A stretch of DNA of 64,000 nt from Algoriphagus sp. (lineage in GTDB: Bacteria > Bacteroidota > Bacteroidia > Cytophagales > Cyclobacteriaceae). Made by a program: the position numbers and the translations under genes. The notes beneath the pieces were generated by a model. It was not told the origin of the DNA, did no database searches, and worked only from the letters and a program-made list of their open reading frames with translations. The DNA lies in NCBI RefSeq assembly GCF_030694375.1, contig NZ_JAUXYL010000020.1, forward strand, positions 62,001-126,000. Direction: 5' to 3'. Positions 35,610 through 43,220 of this stretch are shown here, piece by piece. Position 1 is the first letter of the stretch; the number at the start of each line of letters is the position of its first letter.

Positions 35610-36738
35610 TAATTCGCAAAGTTGAATTTTGTGAATTGGAGCGTGTGTGATTTTGATCACTTTCGCGTGGGTTGGTGGATATGAATTTGATTTTCCAAAT
35701 CACTATTCCTGCCATCAATGCAAACATCACCAGAATAAGATAGCCGTTGCTGACGCCCATGATTTTTCTCCATTCGTAATTTTTGGTCAGTGCAAATCCG
35801 ATTCTTCCCAATAATGTCAGCTGAAAAAGACTCCATGGCCACCATAGCAGACGATGATATGGCGTCTCCCGGATTCCAAAAATGGTCGGGAAAATAATCG
35901 GTGCATGTGCCCAAATCATGGAAAAAGTGAATCCCAAGAAGAAAGTATGAAGTACCAGGTCATAAAATAGCGGGTGACTTTCCATGAATAGCAAGATCAA
36001 TCCCTGAGCTCCTAGCCAGAGATATCCGACTCGAAGTCCTACACCGATGTATCGGAATTGAGCCTTTTTCTTTGCGGCAACTTTTGCCATGTCAAAAATT
36101 AACAGCCACACGGAGATCAGTAGCCCTGCCATTCCCATTACTTCATTTCCGATACCGTGAAAGGGTAGGACTAGACCGATGAAAAATAAACTCAGGAGTA
36201 TGCCCAAGGCCTGCTTGGACCAGGTGGGTACGGGTAGAAACTGGCTTAACTCTAATCGTTCTCCGACGATTGTGAAAAGCAAAAATCCAATCCACCAAGT
36301 ACTTCCTGCAGCAATCATCCCAAAATGCCAGGCAAGAAAATTTCCGATAAACCAGCAAACAGCTCCCAGGTAGAGGAGAATACTGTGGAAAAAAGGGTGT
36401 CGAATGGTCTGAAAATGCATGATCATACTCAGTCCAAAAGATCCGGCCAATAGGGCTCCCATGCCCGCTTGGTCCAGATTAATCAGAAAGAATATGCTGG
36501 AAAGACCAGTTAAAAGGGGAATGATCAGCCAGATCCTTTTTTTCATGACCATGGCCCGTTCTATTGAAATCAATGTGCCCAAAAATCCCCCAACCATCAA
36601 AAGCCCATGATTGGAGGCTCCACTCGCGAGGGCAAATGTCATGCTTCCCAGTCTGATCCATCCTCCGGAGATTCCGGTCAGCAAGGCCAGTAATACTAGC
36701 GGAATTAAGTAAAATGGCTTTAGAGAAAAGGAATTCAT
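35602..36738 (-). CDS. Multi-helix membrane protein, NnrS-like heme/copper protein
   Basis: 378 aa with about 12 membrane helices and almost no soluble parts. Conserved-looking motifs are SNHGLLMVGGFLGTLISIER near the start and LHTFFLGFTFSMIWAHAPII near residue 265, with His at helix ends (HFQTIRHPFFHS). The arrangement of histidines and helices resembles NnrS, the heme- and copper-containing protein that protects denitrifiers from NO, though the sequence is divergent. It lies 11 bases downstream of the RIC gene and overlaps the next gene by 8 bases, so it belongs to an NO-response operon. Confidence 0.6.
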   Translation of the reverse strand: MNSFSLKPFYLIPLVLLALLTGISGGWIRLGSMTFALASGASNHGLLMVGGFLGTLISIERAMVMKKRIWLIIPLLTGLSSIFFLINLDQAGMGALLAGSFGLSMIMHFQTIRHPFFHSILLYLGAVCWFIGNFLAWHFGMIAAGSTWWIGFLLFTIVGERLELSQFLPVPTWSKQALGILLSLFFIGLVLPFHGIGNEVMGMAGLLISVWLLIFDMAKVAAKKKAQFRYIGVGLRVGYLWLGAQGLILLFMESHPLFYDLVLHTFFLGFTFSMIWAHAPIIFPTIFGIRETPYHRLLWWPWSLFQLTLLGRIGFALTKNYEWRKIMGVSNGYLILVMFALMAGIVIWKIKFISTNPRESDQNHTRSNSQNSTLRINA

Positions 36739-36749
36739 CTCAAATGATA

Positions 36750-37490
36750 TCAGCGGGAACTTTTGGAATCTGTATTGGATTGGCTGAGCTCAAGCGCTCC
36801 GGGAAACAGGATGTTACGCTCCAAGTGCATGTGCTTCTGCATATTCATGTCAAACTCTTCCAGCATAGCAAGAGCTACCTTATATGTATTACTGGCATAT
36901 TCCGGTGGACTGTAGTTATTGGTCAATATTCGTATTTGCTCCAGATATTCACCTTCCTGCTCATGTTCAGTCATGAGTTGGGTAATGATTTCTCGGATCC
37001 TTTCATAGGAGTCGCTCAGGATTAAAGTTTTACGATCTTCAGCACCGGCTATTTTTCGGATGTAGGGGAAAATGATAAGTTCTTCTCTTTCGAGATGAGA
37101 TTGAAGATCTTCGGAGGATTTTTCGAAAATCCTCCGAACCTTTTTCAGGCGGGGATCTTGTGCTCCGTGTATTTTTTCTACCCGCTTGAGGAATTTGCGG
37201 ATCATCGGCACTCTTTCCTGGATCAGCGCATGGTGTTTGGTTTCGATATAATTGGTCAATAATCCCAAAGGCCAGCTTTTGAAGTCAAAACTATCTTCTG
37301 CCGGAGAGGTCAAGGCCTCCAAAAGTTTTTCAAGCAAATCCCTGGAGTTAATGCTTTTTCCCAAGCAGGCTTCTCCGATAGTCTGATCCCCCTTGCAGCA
37401 AAAGTCAATCCCAAAGGTTCTGAACACTAAAGCTGAGCGGTAGTCTCTGGCGACAATTTCGCTGATTGTTAGCTGGCTTAATTTTTCCAT
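36750..37490 (-). CDS. ric: Di-iron iron-sulfur cluster repair protein, RIC (ScdA/YtfE/DnrN), copy 1
   Basis: 246 aa. An N-terminal ScdA domain (1-60) has DFCCKGDQTIGEAC. A hemerythrin-like four-helix bundle follows, with the expected His/Glu ligands in TKHHALIQERV, HLEREELIIFPYI, TEHEQEGEYL and HMHLERNILFP. These proteins repair Fe-S clusters damaged by NO or peroxide. It is the first gene of the operon leading to the copper receptor. The leader and promoter each carry a GGAYA-N4-TATCC dyad. A second copy is at 58453. Confidence 0.95.
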   Translation of the reverse strand: MEKLSQLTISEIVARDYRSALVFRTFGIDFCCKGDQTIGEACLGKSINSRDLLEKLLEALTSPAEDSFDFKSWPLGLLTNYIETKHHALIQERVPMIRKFLKRVEKIHGAQDPRLKKVRRIFEKSSEDLQSHLEREELIIFPYIRKIAGAEDRKTLILSDSYERIREIITQLMTEHEQEGEYLEQIRILTNNYSPPEYASNTYKVALAMLEEFDMNMQKHMHLERNILFPGALELSQSNTDSKSSR

Positions 37491-37496
37491 AAAAAA

Positions 37497-37510
37497 GGAT
37501 AAGAATATCC
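37497..37510. promoter_or_regulatory. Leader operator dyad of ric copy 1
   Basis: GGATA-AGAA-TATCC is a perfect 5-4-5 dyad that ends 6 bases before the RIC start codon on the minus strand. A matching element is the same kind of distance before RIC copy 2. Confidence 0.7.
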
Positions 37511-37554
37511 GGTAAATAATGTGAGAAAAAGAGCTGGTAAAGCCCTTGATTGGC

Positions 37555-37603
37555 TAAAGTTAATAAAGAAAATAATAAAGGACAAAATTATCCCTTATTA
37601 TTT
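37555..37603 (-). promoter_or_regulatory. ric copy 1 promoter with operator on the -33 element
   Basis: On the minus strand: TTTG (37587-37584), 21 bases, then TAACTTTA (37562-37555). The dyad GGACA-AAAT-TATCC (37581-37594) is centred on the TTTG. Its flanks are inverted too: AATAATAAA at 37572-37580 and CTTATTATT at 37595-37603, giving 12 of 14 paired positions per arm. It overlaps the last codons of queD. Confidence 0.72.
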
Positions 37604-38010
37604 TTCCAGGTTAGATAAGAATTACTCGTTTCATAAAGCACCACCTGATCCAATCGGATGCTTTGAGGGAGCAGGGAATGAATAAGTTGCACCATCACCA
37701 GAATCATTCGCTCTCCAGTGGGTTCGGTTTCCATCCAAAAGATTTTTCCCGGATAATTAGTTAAAAACAATCGGTTTTCTGTATTATCCTTCAGGATTAA
37801 GGAGTGATCAAACTGATCCAAAATGGCTGTTTTAATAATTTTTTTGAGGGTTTTGAAGTCCAGGATCATATCGGTTTCATTCAGATCCTGCCCGGATACA
37901 GTCACCTCTAATTTATAGGTGTGGCCGTGAATTTCTCGGCAGGGTCCATCATAGGAGCTGAGCCGATGCGCAGCTTCAAACTCAATTTTTTTGGTAATTG
38001 AAATCATCAC
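37588..38010 (-). CDS. queD: 6-pyruvoyl-tetrahydropterin synthase / QueD family
   Basis: 140 aa. Zinc ligands and catalytic Cys lie in FEAAHRLSSYDGPCREIHGHTYKL (quoted in part: AAHRL, GPC, EIHGHTY), and FDHSLIL carries the second catalytic His region. It converts 7,8-dihydroneopterin triphosphate, in bacteria mostly to 6-carboxytetrahydropterin for queuosine. Two start codons occur in tandem (38010 and 38007). It is divergent from nrdD and shares the region containing an FNR-type dyad. Confidence 0.9.
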   Translation of the reverse strand: MMISITKKIEFEAAHRLSSYDGPCREIHGHTYKLEVTVSGQDLNETDMILDFKTLKKIIKTAILDQFDHSLILKDNTENRLFLTNYPGKIFWMETEPTGERMILVMVQLIHSLLPQSIRLDQVVLYETSNSYLTWKNNKG

Positions 38011-38105
38011 TCCAACTTGTGAGGTATCGCATATAAAAAGATAAATATATCCAATAAAAGAGAATTTGATTCAGTAAACTATTTTTTATTTCGGACAAAA
38101 AAGTA

Positions 38106-38117
38106 TGATTTAAATCA
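38106..38117. promoter_or_regulatory. FNR-type site between queD and nrdD
   Basis: TGAT-TTAA-ATCA is a perfect FNR-family core, located 98 bases before the nrdD start. This is expected for an oxygen-sensitive enzyme used only under anaerobiosis. A TATTTCGGACAAAA segment just upstream (38089-38102) resembles half of the GGACA operator. Confidence 0.65.
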
Positions 38118-38214
38118 CTTGAAACCCTGAGCATTATTACCTCGAAAATTGACTTGGTGGCCTGTTTTTTTCTCTAAAATTACTTTGTCTAATTTCTCCC
38201 AAAACCCTCAATCT

Positions 38215-40335
38215 ATGGATCACTTTGTCATCAAGCGCAATGGAGAATACGCACCATTTGCTCCTTATAAAATTGAAGATGCCCTGAAGAAGGGTTTTCA
38301 ATCTGTTTCAATTACTTATGACCTGTCCATTTTCAACAAAATACTCCGTCATCTTGAATCAAAGACTGTCTGGGCTGTTGAAGAAATCCAGGATCTTATT
38401 GAAAAAGAACTTTTTGCCGCAGGATACTTTGATGTAATGCGCTCCTTTATGCTCTATCGCCATACCCGTAAAATGCAGCGGGAGCATGTGGCAGGACTTA
38501 ATGAGGAAACGACCTTAGTGGACAGCACACAGACTATCGAAGAATACATCAGTCAATCCGATTGGCGAATCAATGCCAACGCCAATACCTCCTATTCCAA
38601 TGCCGGACTGGTCAACAATGTGGCTGGAAAAATCATCGCCAACTACTGGCTGGATAAAGTTTACAGCAAAGAAGAAGGCTATGCCCACCGCAATGGAGAC
38701 ATTCACATCCATGACTTGGATTGCCTCACAGGCTACTGCGCAGGATGGAGCCTAAGAGGATTATTGAATGAGGGCTTCAACGGCGTGCGTGGTAGGGTCG
38801 AAAGTAAGCCTCCTTCCCACTTTCGGGAGGCTTTGGGGCAAATGGCCAATTTCCTGGGAATATTGCAAAGTGAGTGGGCGGGGGCACAAGCATTTAGTTC
38901 ATTTGATACCTATTTGGCACCGTATGTTTTCAAGGATCAGCTTTCCTATAAAGATATTGAGAAAGCCGTACGCTCATTTGTCTATAACCTCAATGTGCCC
39001 GCACGCTGGGGCCAATCGCCTTTCACCAATGTGACGCTGGATTGGGTTGTTCCTGAGGATCTCAAAGACCAAATGCCGACTAAAAATGACCTGCACCTTT
39101 TCATGGGTATCGATTCGGATTTGCTGATGGAAAAGGCTAAAAAGCGAGGCGTGAATTCTTTGGAAGAATTGACCTACAAGCATTTTCAAGTGGAAATGAA
39201 TCTGATCAACAAGGCCTATTACACGATCATGACCGAAGGAGATGCCAATGGGCAGCCGTTTACTTTCCCTATTCCCACTGTTAACATTACCGAAGATTTT
39301 GACTGGCATGGTCCCAATACGGACTTGCTTTTTGAAAACACAGCCAAAATCGGGTCCTCTTATTTCCAGAATTTCATCGGAAGTCAATACACTGTAGATG
39401 AAAATGGACAAAGAGTCGAAAATCCCCATGCCTACAAGCCCAATGCTGTCCGGTCCATGTGTTGCCGACTTCAATTGGATTTGAGAGAATTGTTAAAAAG
39501 GGGAAATGGACTTTTTGGGAGTGCAGAAATGACAGGTAGTATTGGCGTGGTGACGATCAATATGGCTAGACTGGGCTATTTGTATCAAGGAAATAAAACT
39601 GCCTTATTCGAGCGATTGGATTTCCTCATGCGGATTGCCAAATCAACCTTGGAAAAGAAAAGAGTCTTTATTCAGGACATGTATGATCGGGGACTATATC
39701 CCTATACCCAGCGCTATCTGAAACATTTCCGAAATCATTTTTCCACTATCGGAGTCAACGGACTCAATGAAATGATCCTCAATTTCACGGAAGGAGATGA
39801 AGATATCACGGGAAATTTTGGTCAAATAATCGCCTCAGAACTTCTGGAGCATGTACGGCGAAGAATGAAGGAATTTCAGGAGGAAACCGGTAACCTCTAT
39901 AATCTTGAGGCCACGCCTGCAGAGGGTACCACTTACCGATTTGCCAAGGAAGACAAGAAGCGTTTTCCGGAGATTATCCAGGCAGGAATGGGTGAAAATA
40001 TTTATTACACCAACAGCTCCCAAATCCCGGTGGACTATACCGACGATCCATTTGAGGCACTTTTCCTTCAGGATGAGCTCCAATGCAAGTATACCGGAGG
40101 CACAGTCCTGCACTTGTACATGAGGGAAAAAATTTCCTCGCCTGAAGCCTGCCGTCGATTGGTCAAAAAGGTCCTTTCCAACTTTAAGCTTCCTTACATC
40201 ACCGTGACTCCGGTATTCAGCATCTGTCCGATTCATGGCTACCTCAATGGAGAGCATGAGTACTGTCCAACATGTGACGAAGCCCTTTTGAATGATTTAA
40301 ACCAAAATCCAATACACCATGCAGACAAGCACTGA
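38215..40335 (+). CDS. nrdD: Anaerobic ribonucleoside-triphosphate reductase, large part (glycyl-radical segment missing)
   Basis: 706 aa from ATG 38215 (MDHFVIKRNGEYAPF); a longer frame opens at 38149. N-terminal ATP-cone about 1-95, then the class III reductase barrel. SMCCRL (Cys416/417) holds the thiyl-radical cysteine. The chain ends after the zinc-site region (FSICPIHGYLNGEHEYCPTCDEAL) and a short tail HHADKH, without the C-terminal glycyl-radical loop every NrdD needs. That loop is encoded in a separate overlapping ORF at 40319-40489. Reduces NTPs to dNTPs without oxygen. FNR-type dyad upstream; nrdG downstream. Confidence 0.9.
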   Translation: MDHFVIKRNGEYAPFAPYKIEDALKKGFQSVSITYDLSIFNKILRHLESKTVWAVEEIQDLIEKELFAAGYFDVMRSFMLYRHTRKMQREHVAGLNEETTLVDSTQTIEEYISQSDWRINANANTSYSNAGLVNNVAGKIIANYWLDKVYSKEEGYAHRNGDIHIHDLDCLTGYCAGWSLRGLLNEGFNGVRGRVESKPPSHFREALGQMANFLGILQSEWAGAQAFSSFDTYLAPYVFKDQLSYKDIEKAVRSFVYNLNVPARWGQSPFTNVTLDWVVPEDLKDQMPTKNDLHLFMGIDSDLLMEKAKKRGVNSLEELTYKHFQVEMNLINKAYYTIMTEGDANGQPFTFPIPTVNITEDFDWHGPNTDLLFENTAKIGSSYFQNFIGSQYTVDENGQRVENPHAYKPNAVRSMCCRLQLDLRELLKRGNGLFGSAEMTGSIGVVTINMARLGYLYQGNKTALFERLDFLMRIAKSTLEKKRVFIQDMYDRGLYPYTQRYLKHFRNHFSTIGVNGLNEMILNFTEGDEDITGNFGQIIASELLEHVRRRMKEFQEETGNLYNLEATPAEGTTYRFAKEDKKRFPEIIQAGMGENIYYTNSSQIPVDYTDDPFEALFLQDELQCKYTGGTVLHLYMREKISSPEACRRLVKKVLSNFKLPYITVTPVFSICPIHGYLNGEHEYCPTCDEALLNDLNQNPIHHADKH

Positions 40336-40489
40336 ACAAATCAACACCAAGTCTTTACTCGAAAATCATGAGGAAAAACGCACAAAATGCCTTGTATATA
40401 CCCGGGTAATGGGCTATCACAGACCCGTGGAAAGCTTCAACATCGGTAAAAAAGGTGAACACAAGCAGCGTACCCACTTTGTCGAGTAG
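40319..40489 (+). CDS. Separate glycyl-radical domain of NrdD
   Basis: 56 aa, MQTSTEQINTKSLL to the stop at 40487. It contains YTRVMGYHRPVESFN, the glycyl-radical motif of class III reductases (Gly in RVMGY), and a basic tail GKKGEHKQRTHF matching the usual NrdD C-terminus. The frame is +1 relative to nrdD and its ATG lies 17 bases before the nrdD stop, in a normal Bacteroidota start context. So it is either a separate subunit, translationally coupled, or the product of a frameshift. About 18 extra residues precede the motif, which favours an independent start. It overlaps the annotated start of nrdG. Confidence 0.85.
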   Translation: MQTSTEQINTKSLLENHEEKRTKCLVYTRVMGYHRPVESFNIGKKGEHKQRTHFVE

Positions 40490-41156
40490 CCTGGAAAAGG
40501 GGAGGCCTGTTTTCAGTATCTCCCCTTTTACCCTTCTTGATTTCCCCGATCGCACGGCCTGCATCCTTTGGTTTGCCGGCTGCAACATGCGCTGCAGCTA
40601 TTGCTATAATCCCGAGATTGTCCTCGGGAAGGGGAAGTTGAGTTGGGGCCACGTGCAAGAATTTTTGCTTTCCCGTAGGGGCCTATTGGATGGAGTAGTA
40701 TTCAGTGGAGGAGAATGCACCATTCATCCGCAGGTGATTCCATTTGCCAGAGAAATAAAAAAAATGGGTTTTGAATTGAAGATCGACACCAATGGCAGTC
40801 GTCCGGATGTACTTCGCCAGTTGGTGGAGGAAAACTTGGTAGACTATGTAGCCTTGGACTTTAAGGCTTTGCCTGAGAACTACTGGAAAGTTACCCGTTC
40901 TGATCTTTTCTGTGCATTCGAAAAATCTCTGGAAAACCTTTTGGATTCCACCGTTCGATTTGAAGTGAGGACTACAGTTCATTCGAAACAATTGACAACC
41001 TTGGATCTTCAGAGCATGAAAACCTGGCTGAGGGGCAAGGGCTATTCCCGTACGTATTACTTGCAGCATTTCCGGGGAGATAAGCTAACCCTTGGCGAGC
41101 TGGGAGAAAGTAAAAAGCAAGTCTTAAATACCGAATTGGGAGTTTGGAGGAATTAA
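40455..41156 (+). CDS. nrdG: Anaerobic ribonucleotide reductase activase (radical SAM)
   Basis: 233 aa from GTG 40455. Radical-SAM cluster motif Cys43-X3-Cys47-X2-Cys50 (AGCNMRCSYC), then the SAM-binding GG motif VVFSGGECTIH. It makes the glycyl radical on NrdD using SAM and a 4Fe-4S cluster. The start is uncertain: GTG 40455 overlaps the small glycyl-radical ORF by 35 bases; TTG 40479 is an alternative, and the conserved domain begins only at about FSISPFTLLDFP. It is co-transcribed with both parts of nrdD. Confidence 0.92.
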   Translation: MNTSSVPTLSSSLEKGRPVFSISPFTLLDFPDRTACILWFAGCNMRCSYCYNPEIVLGKGKLSWGHVQEFLLSRRGLLDGVVFSGGECTIHPQVIPFAREIKKMGFELKIDTNGSRPDVLRQLVEENLVDYVALDFKALPENYWKVTRSDLFCAFEKSLENLLDSTVRFEVRTTVHSKQLTTLDLQSMKTWLRGKGYSRTYYLQHFRGDKLTLGELGESKKQVLNTELGVWRN

Positions 41157-41395
41157 AGTTTGGTGACTATGATTTGTGACTAATGACCGATCTTAATCAA
41201 AAAGCCTAGCTTTTGGCGAATAGATGAGGAGTGAGGATTGTTAGAACTTCCTGTATCTTTTTAAGCAACATGAATTGGCTTCTCCTACTCATTTTTAGCT
41301 TGATTACTGCAGAAAAAATTTCAGGGCTGTCATTTTTGCTTATTCTCTACAAGGTAATTCAATTCCATGTGTAAAATCCAGTTTGGGGAGATTCG

Positions 41396-41869
41396 TTAAG
41401 CAGACCCAATCCAAAATGGATCACTGTTATTTTCCTCAAATTTCTCCTTCACTCCATGAGCAGAAATGGCTTGGAGTTGTTCCGCTGTAGCTTTTTCCTG
41501 GACTAGAGGGAAAAGAACGCGCTCCTCAAACCGGATGTGTTTTTCCAGTTTTTCCTCGATTTGGCCAAGCGTTTTTTCCGGATTCTCCCATGTTGAAAAT
41601 AACTTTCGCAGGCGTTTATGCTCACTCAAGGCTTGTTTGATCATGGAATTTTCTGCTGAGAGTACTGGAAATATGACTTTTTCTTCCTCTTCAAAATGGG
41701 TTTCCAAATGATTTTCCCAAAACCATACGCAATAGATTTTAATACGCTCAGACTCTATTTCTAATTTGAATCCCTGACGGATTTTCCAGCACAGCAATAA
41801 GCCGTGATGGTGATCGTGGCTGAGGTGGTGGAGAGCGGGATGGCGCTTGAGTGGAGCTTTGTTTTCCAT
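41396..41869 (-). CDS. Hemerythrin-domain protein
   Basis: 157 aa, one four-helix hemerythrin-like bundle. Candidate di-iron ligands are in HLSHDHHHGLLL, HLETHFEEEEKVIFP, EHKRLR and HIRFEERVLFP. No ScdA domain and no signal peptide. Such proteins bind O2 or NO or buffer iron. It is the last gene of the heme-copper oxidase operon and follows the truncated globin gene by 24 bases. With the globin it suggests NO or O2 scavenging. Confidence 0.88.
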   Translation of the reverse strand: MENKAPLKRHPALHHLSHDHHHGLLLCWKIRQGFKLEIESERIKIYCVWFWENHLETHFEEEEKVIFPVLSAENSMIKQALSEHKRLRKLFSTWENPEKTLGQIEEKLEKHIRFEERVLFPLVQEKATAEQLQAISAHGVKEKFEENNSDPFWIGSA

Positions 41870-41893
41870 GGTTGGTGACTTGATTTAATTTGA

Positions 41894-42286
41894 TTACAGG
41901 ATGGGATCCACAGTGGAAGTCTGGTAATAATTGATTTTGAAATGAAACATTTCCGCCATTCGTTGTCCCTGCCATTTGGCCCGATCAGCTTTTTCTCCGG
42001 TGAAATTTTCATCCACCGTCTCAAAAAACAACTCAATCCATTGCTCAAAGTGAGCTTTGTCCACGGGAAGATGGGCATGTGGTGTAAATGGACTGCCATA
42101 ATAGGTGTGTTCGTCCAATAAGACGGTCTGCCAGAATCGATACATTTTCTCCAAATGCTCCGGCCATCGCTCTTCAATCACCGAGTTGAAAATATCTTTC
42201 AGCATTTCGTTTTTTCGTACTTTCCCATAAAAGCTGTCAACTAGAATCTTGATATCGCTCAGGGTGGTGATGTCTGATTTGTTCAT
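41894..42286 (-). CDS. Group III truncated hemoglobin
   Basis: 130 aa. Typical group III features: short A helix, VDSFYGKVRKNEML, then YGSPFTPHAHLPV and proximal-His motif AHFEQWIELF. Heme protein able to bind NO and O2. Its first base is shared with the stop region of the preceding gene, so it is translated in the same operon as the oxidase subunits. NO detoxification is the likely task given the neighbourhood. Confidence 0.92.
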   Translation of the reverse strand: MNKSDITTLSDIKILVDSFYGKVRKNEMLKDIFNSVIEERWPEHLEKMYRFWQTVLLDEHTYYGSPFTPHAHLPVDKAHFEQWIELFFETVDENFTGEKADRAKWQGQRMAEMFHFKINYYQTSTVDPIL

Positions 42287-42708
42287 TAGAAGAAGGATTT
42301 ATATTGATCCGGATTCCAGTACATGATAAAGTAAAAGAGGGCAAATCCGACAAAGGATATCACTGTGGCCCAGACCCAGGCCGGAATTCCTTTGGGGGTC
42401 TCAGATCCTCTGATCAGGAAGAAATCATTGCGCTCACTGCCATAGGAATTGATGGTGACGGGTACCTGATCGGTGACTACCTCTCCATCATGTAGCCCCA
42501 ATACTGAGATTGAAGGGCCGTTTCTAACCTCGAAAGAAACTGTTTTGATCCCTTCCTTACCCGATGTTGACTGGGCCACAATTCGTAACTGATGCTTGCC
42601 GTCCGGGATTTTTGTGGTGTCCAAAACAAATTTTACCGGAGGACTAAACTCTGCAAAAGGCACCGGATCCTCATCTAGAAAAACACGGATTTTTCGATTG
42701 TCATTCAT
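42286..42708 (-). CDS. Tail-anchored protein with Ig-like periplasmic/cytoplasmic domain, unknown
   Basis: 140 aa. Residues 1-95 form a beta-rich domain (VRVFL-type strands: KIRVFLDEDPVPFAEF, VSFEVRNGPSISVLGL). One membrane helix near the C-terminus (about 108-130) is followed by YWNPDQYKSFF. No signal peptide, so a tail-anchored topology is possible. No cofactor residue stands out. It overlaps the previous gene by 4 bases. It appears to be an accessory subunit or assembly factor of the heme-copper complex, by context. Confidence 0.6.
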   Translation of the reverse strand: MNDNRKIRVFLDEDPVPFAEFSPPVKFVLDTTKIPDGKHQLRIVAQSTSGKEGIKTVSFEVRNGPSISVLGLHDGEVVTDQVPVTINSYGSERNDFFLIRGSETPKGIPAWVWATVISFVGFALFYFIMYWNPDQYKSFF

Positions 42709-42977
42709 AGGTCAGGCTGTTGAGTTAGAATGATGTTTTTGATATGATTTGGATTTCGCTCTCCGGGTTTAAGCAGGTATTTGAGACTGAAAATCAGCGT
42801 AAGTACCACGAGTATGACTGCCAAACCTATGATGTAATAGTCGCTTTCTGCCTGTGGACCGGTACCGTGACTGATTTCCTGAAGTAACTCCGGCTGATTT
42901 CGCTTGCATACCTCACATGCCAAGACCTGAAGTACCGATGTAAAAAAAATCAAAAAACAGAGCATATATTTTTTCAT
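42705..42977 (-). CDS. Small membrane protein with CxxC motif, unknown
   Basis: 90 aa. Signal peptide 1-20 (VLQVLA), then CEVCKRNQPELL (a CxxC pair right after cleavage), a short periplasmic stretch and one membrane helix about 48-67. The CxxC could be a redox or metal site. It overlaps both neighbours by 4 bases, so the three small proteins are translationally coupled with the oxidase genes. Confidence 0.6.
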   Translation of the reverse strand: MKKYMLCFLIFFTSVLQVLACEVCKRNQPELLQEISHGTGPQAESDYYIIGLAVILVVLTLIFSLKYLLKPGERNPNHIKNIILTQQPDL

Positions 42978-43210
42978 GGTTTCCAGTAGTTATTTGCCCT
43001 GGCGATGGTTTGAAATTCCAAGGCAATGACTTGTGCTGAGGCAATAAGCTGAGCGGTGTCTTCGGCGTAATCCGCACGTAGTTTTTTTCGCACATCCGGA
43101 TTGGTTTGGATCGCTGCAATGGATTTTCGGGAAAGCTTGATGGCCAGATCCCTTCCTTCTTGAGGGGAAGCAGTGATAAGGGATTCGAGGTTGATTTCTG
43201 AGGATTGCAT
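42974..43210 (-). CDS. Small soluble helical protein, unknown
   Basis: 78 aa, no signal or membrane segment. Almost entirely helical with charged surfaces (EGRDLAIKLSRKSIAAIQ, YAEDTAQLIASAQVIALEF). I do not recognise the family. It lies 10 bases after the cytochrome c subunit gene and overlaps the next gene by 4, so it is a fixed part of this operon. Confidence 0.6.
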   Translation of the reverse strand: MQSSEINLESLITASPQEGRDLAIKLSRKSIAAIQTNPDVRKKLRADYAEDTAQLIASAQVIALEFQTIARANNYWKP

Positions 43211-43220
43211 GGTGTAGGGA

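Noticed and set aside
38089..38105. TATTTCGGACAAAA segment before queD/nrdD as another GGAYA-N4-TRTCC operator
   Set aside because: Only one half matches and no TAnnTTTG box lies at the right distance.
41271..41375. Small ORF of 34 aa (MNWLLLLIFSLITAEK) between nrdG and the hemerythrin gene
   Set aside because: Hydrophobic and complete, but no start context, conservation or partner can be shown; the region is otherwise empty.
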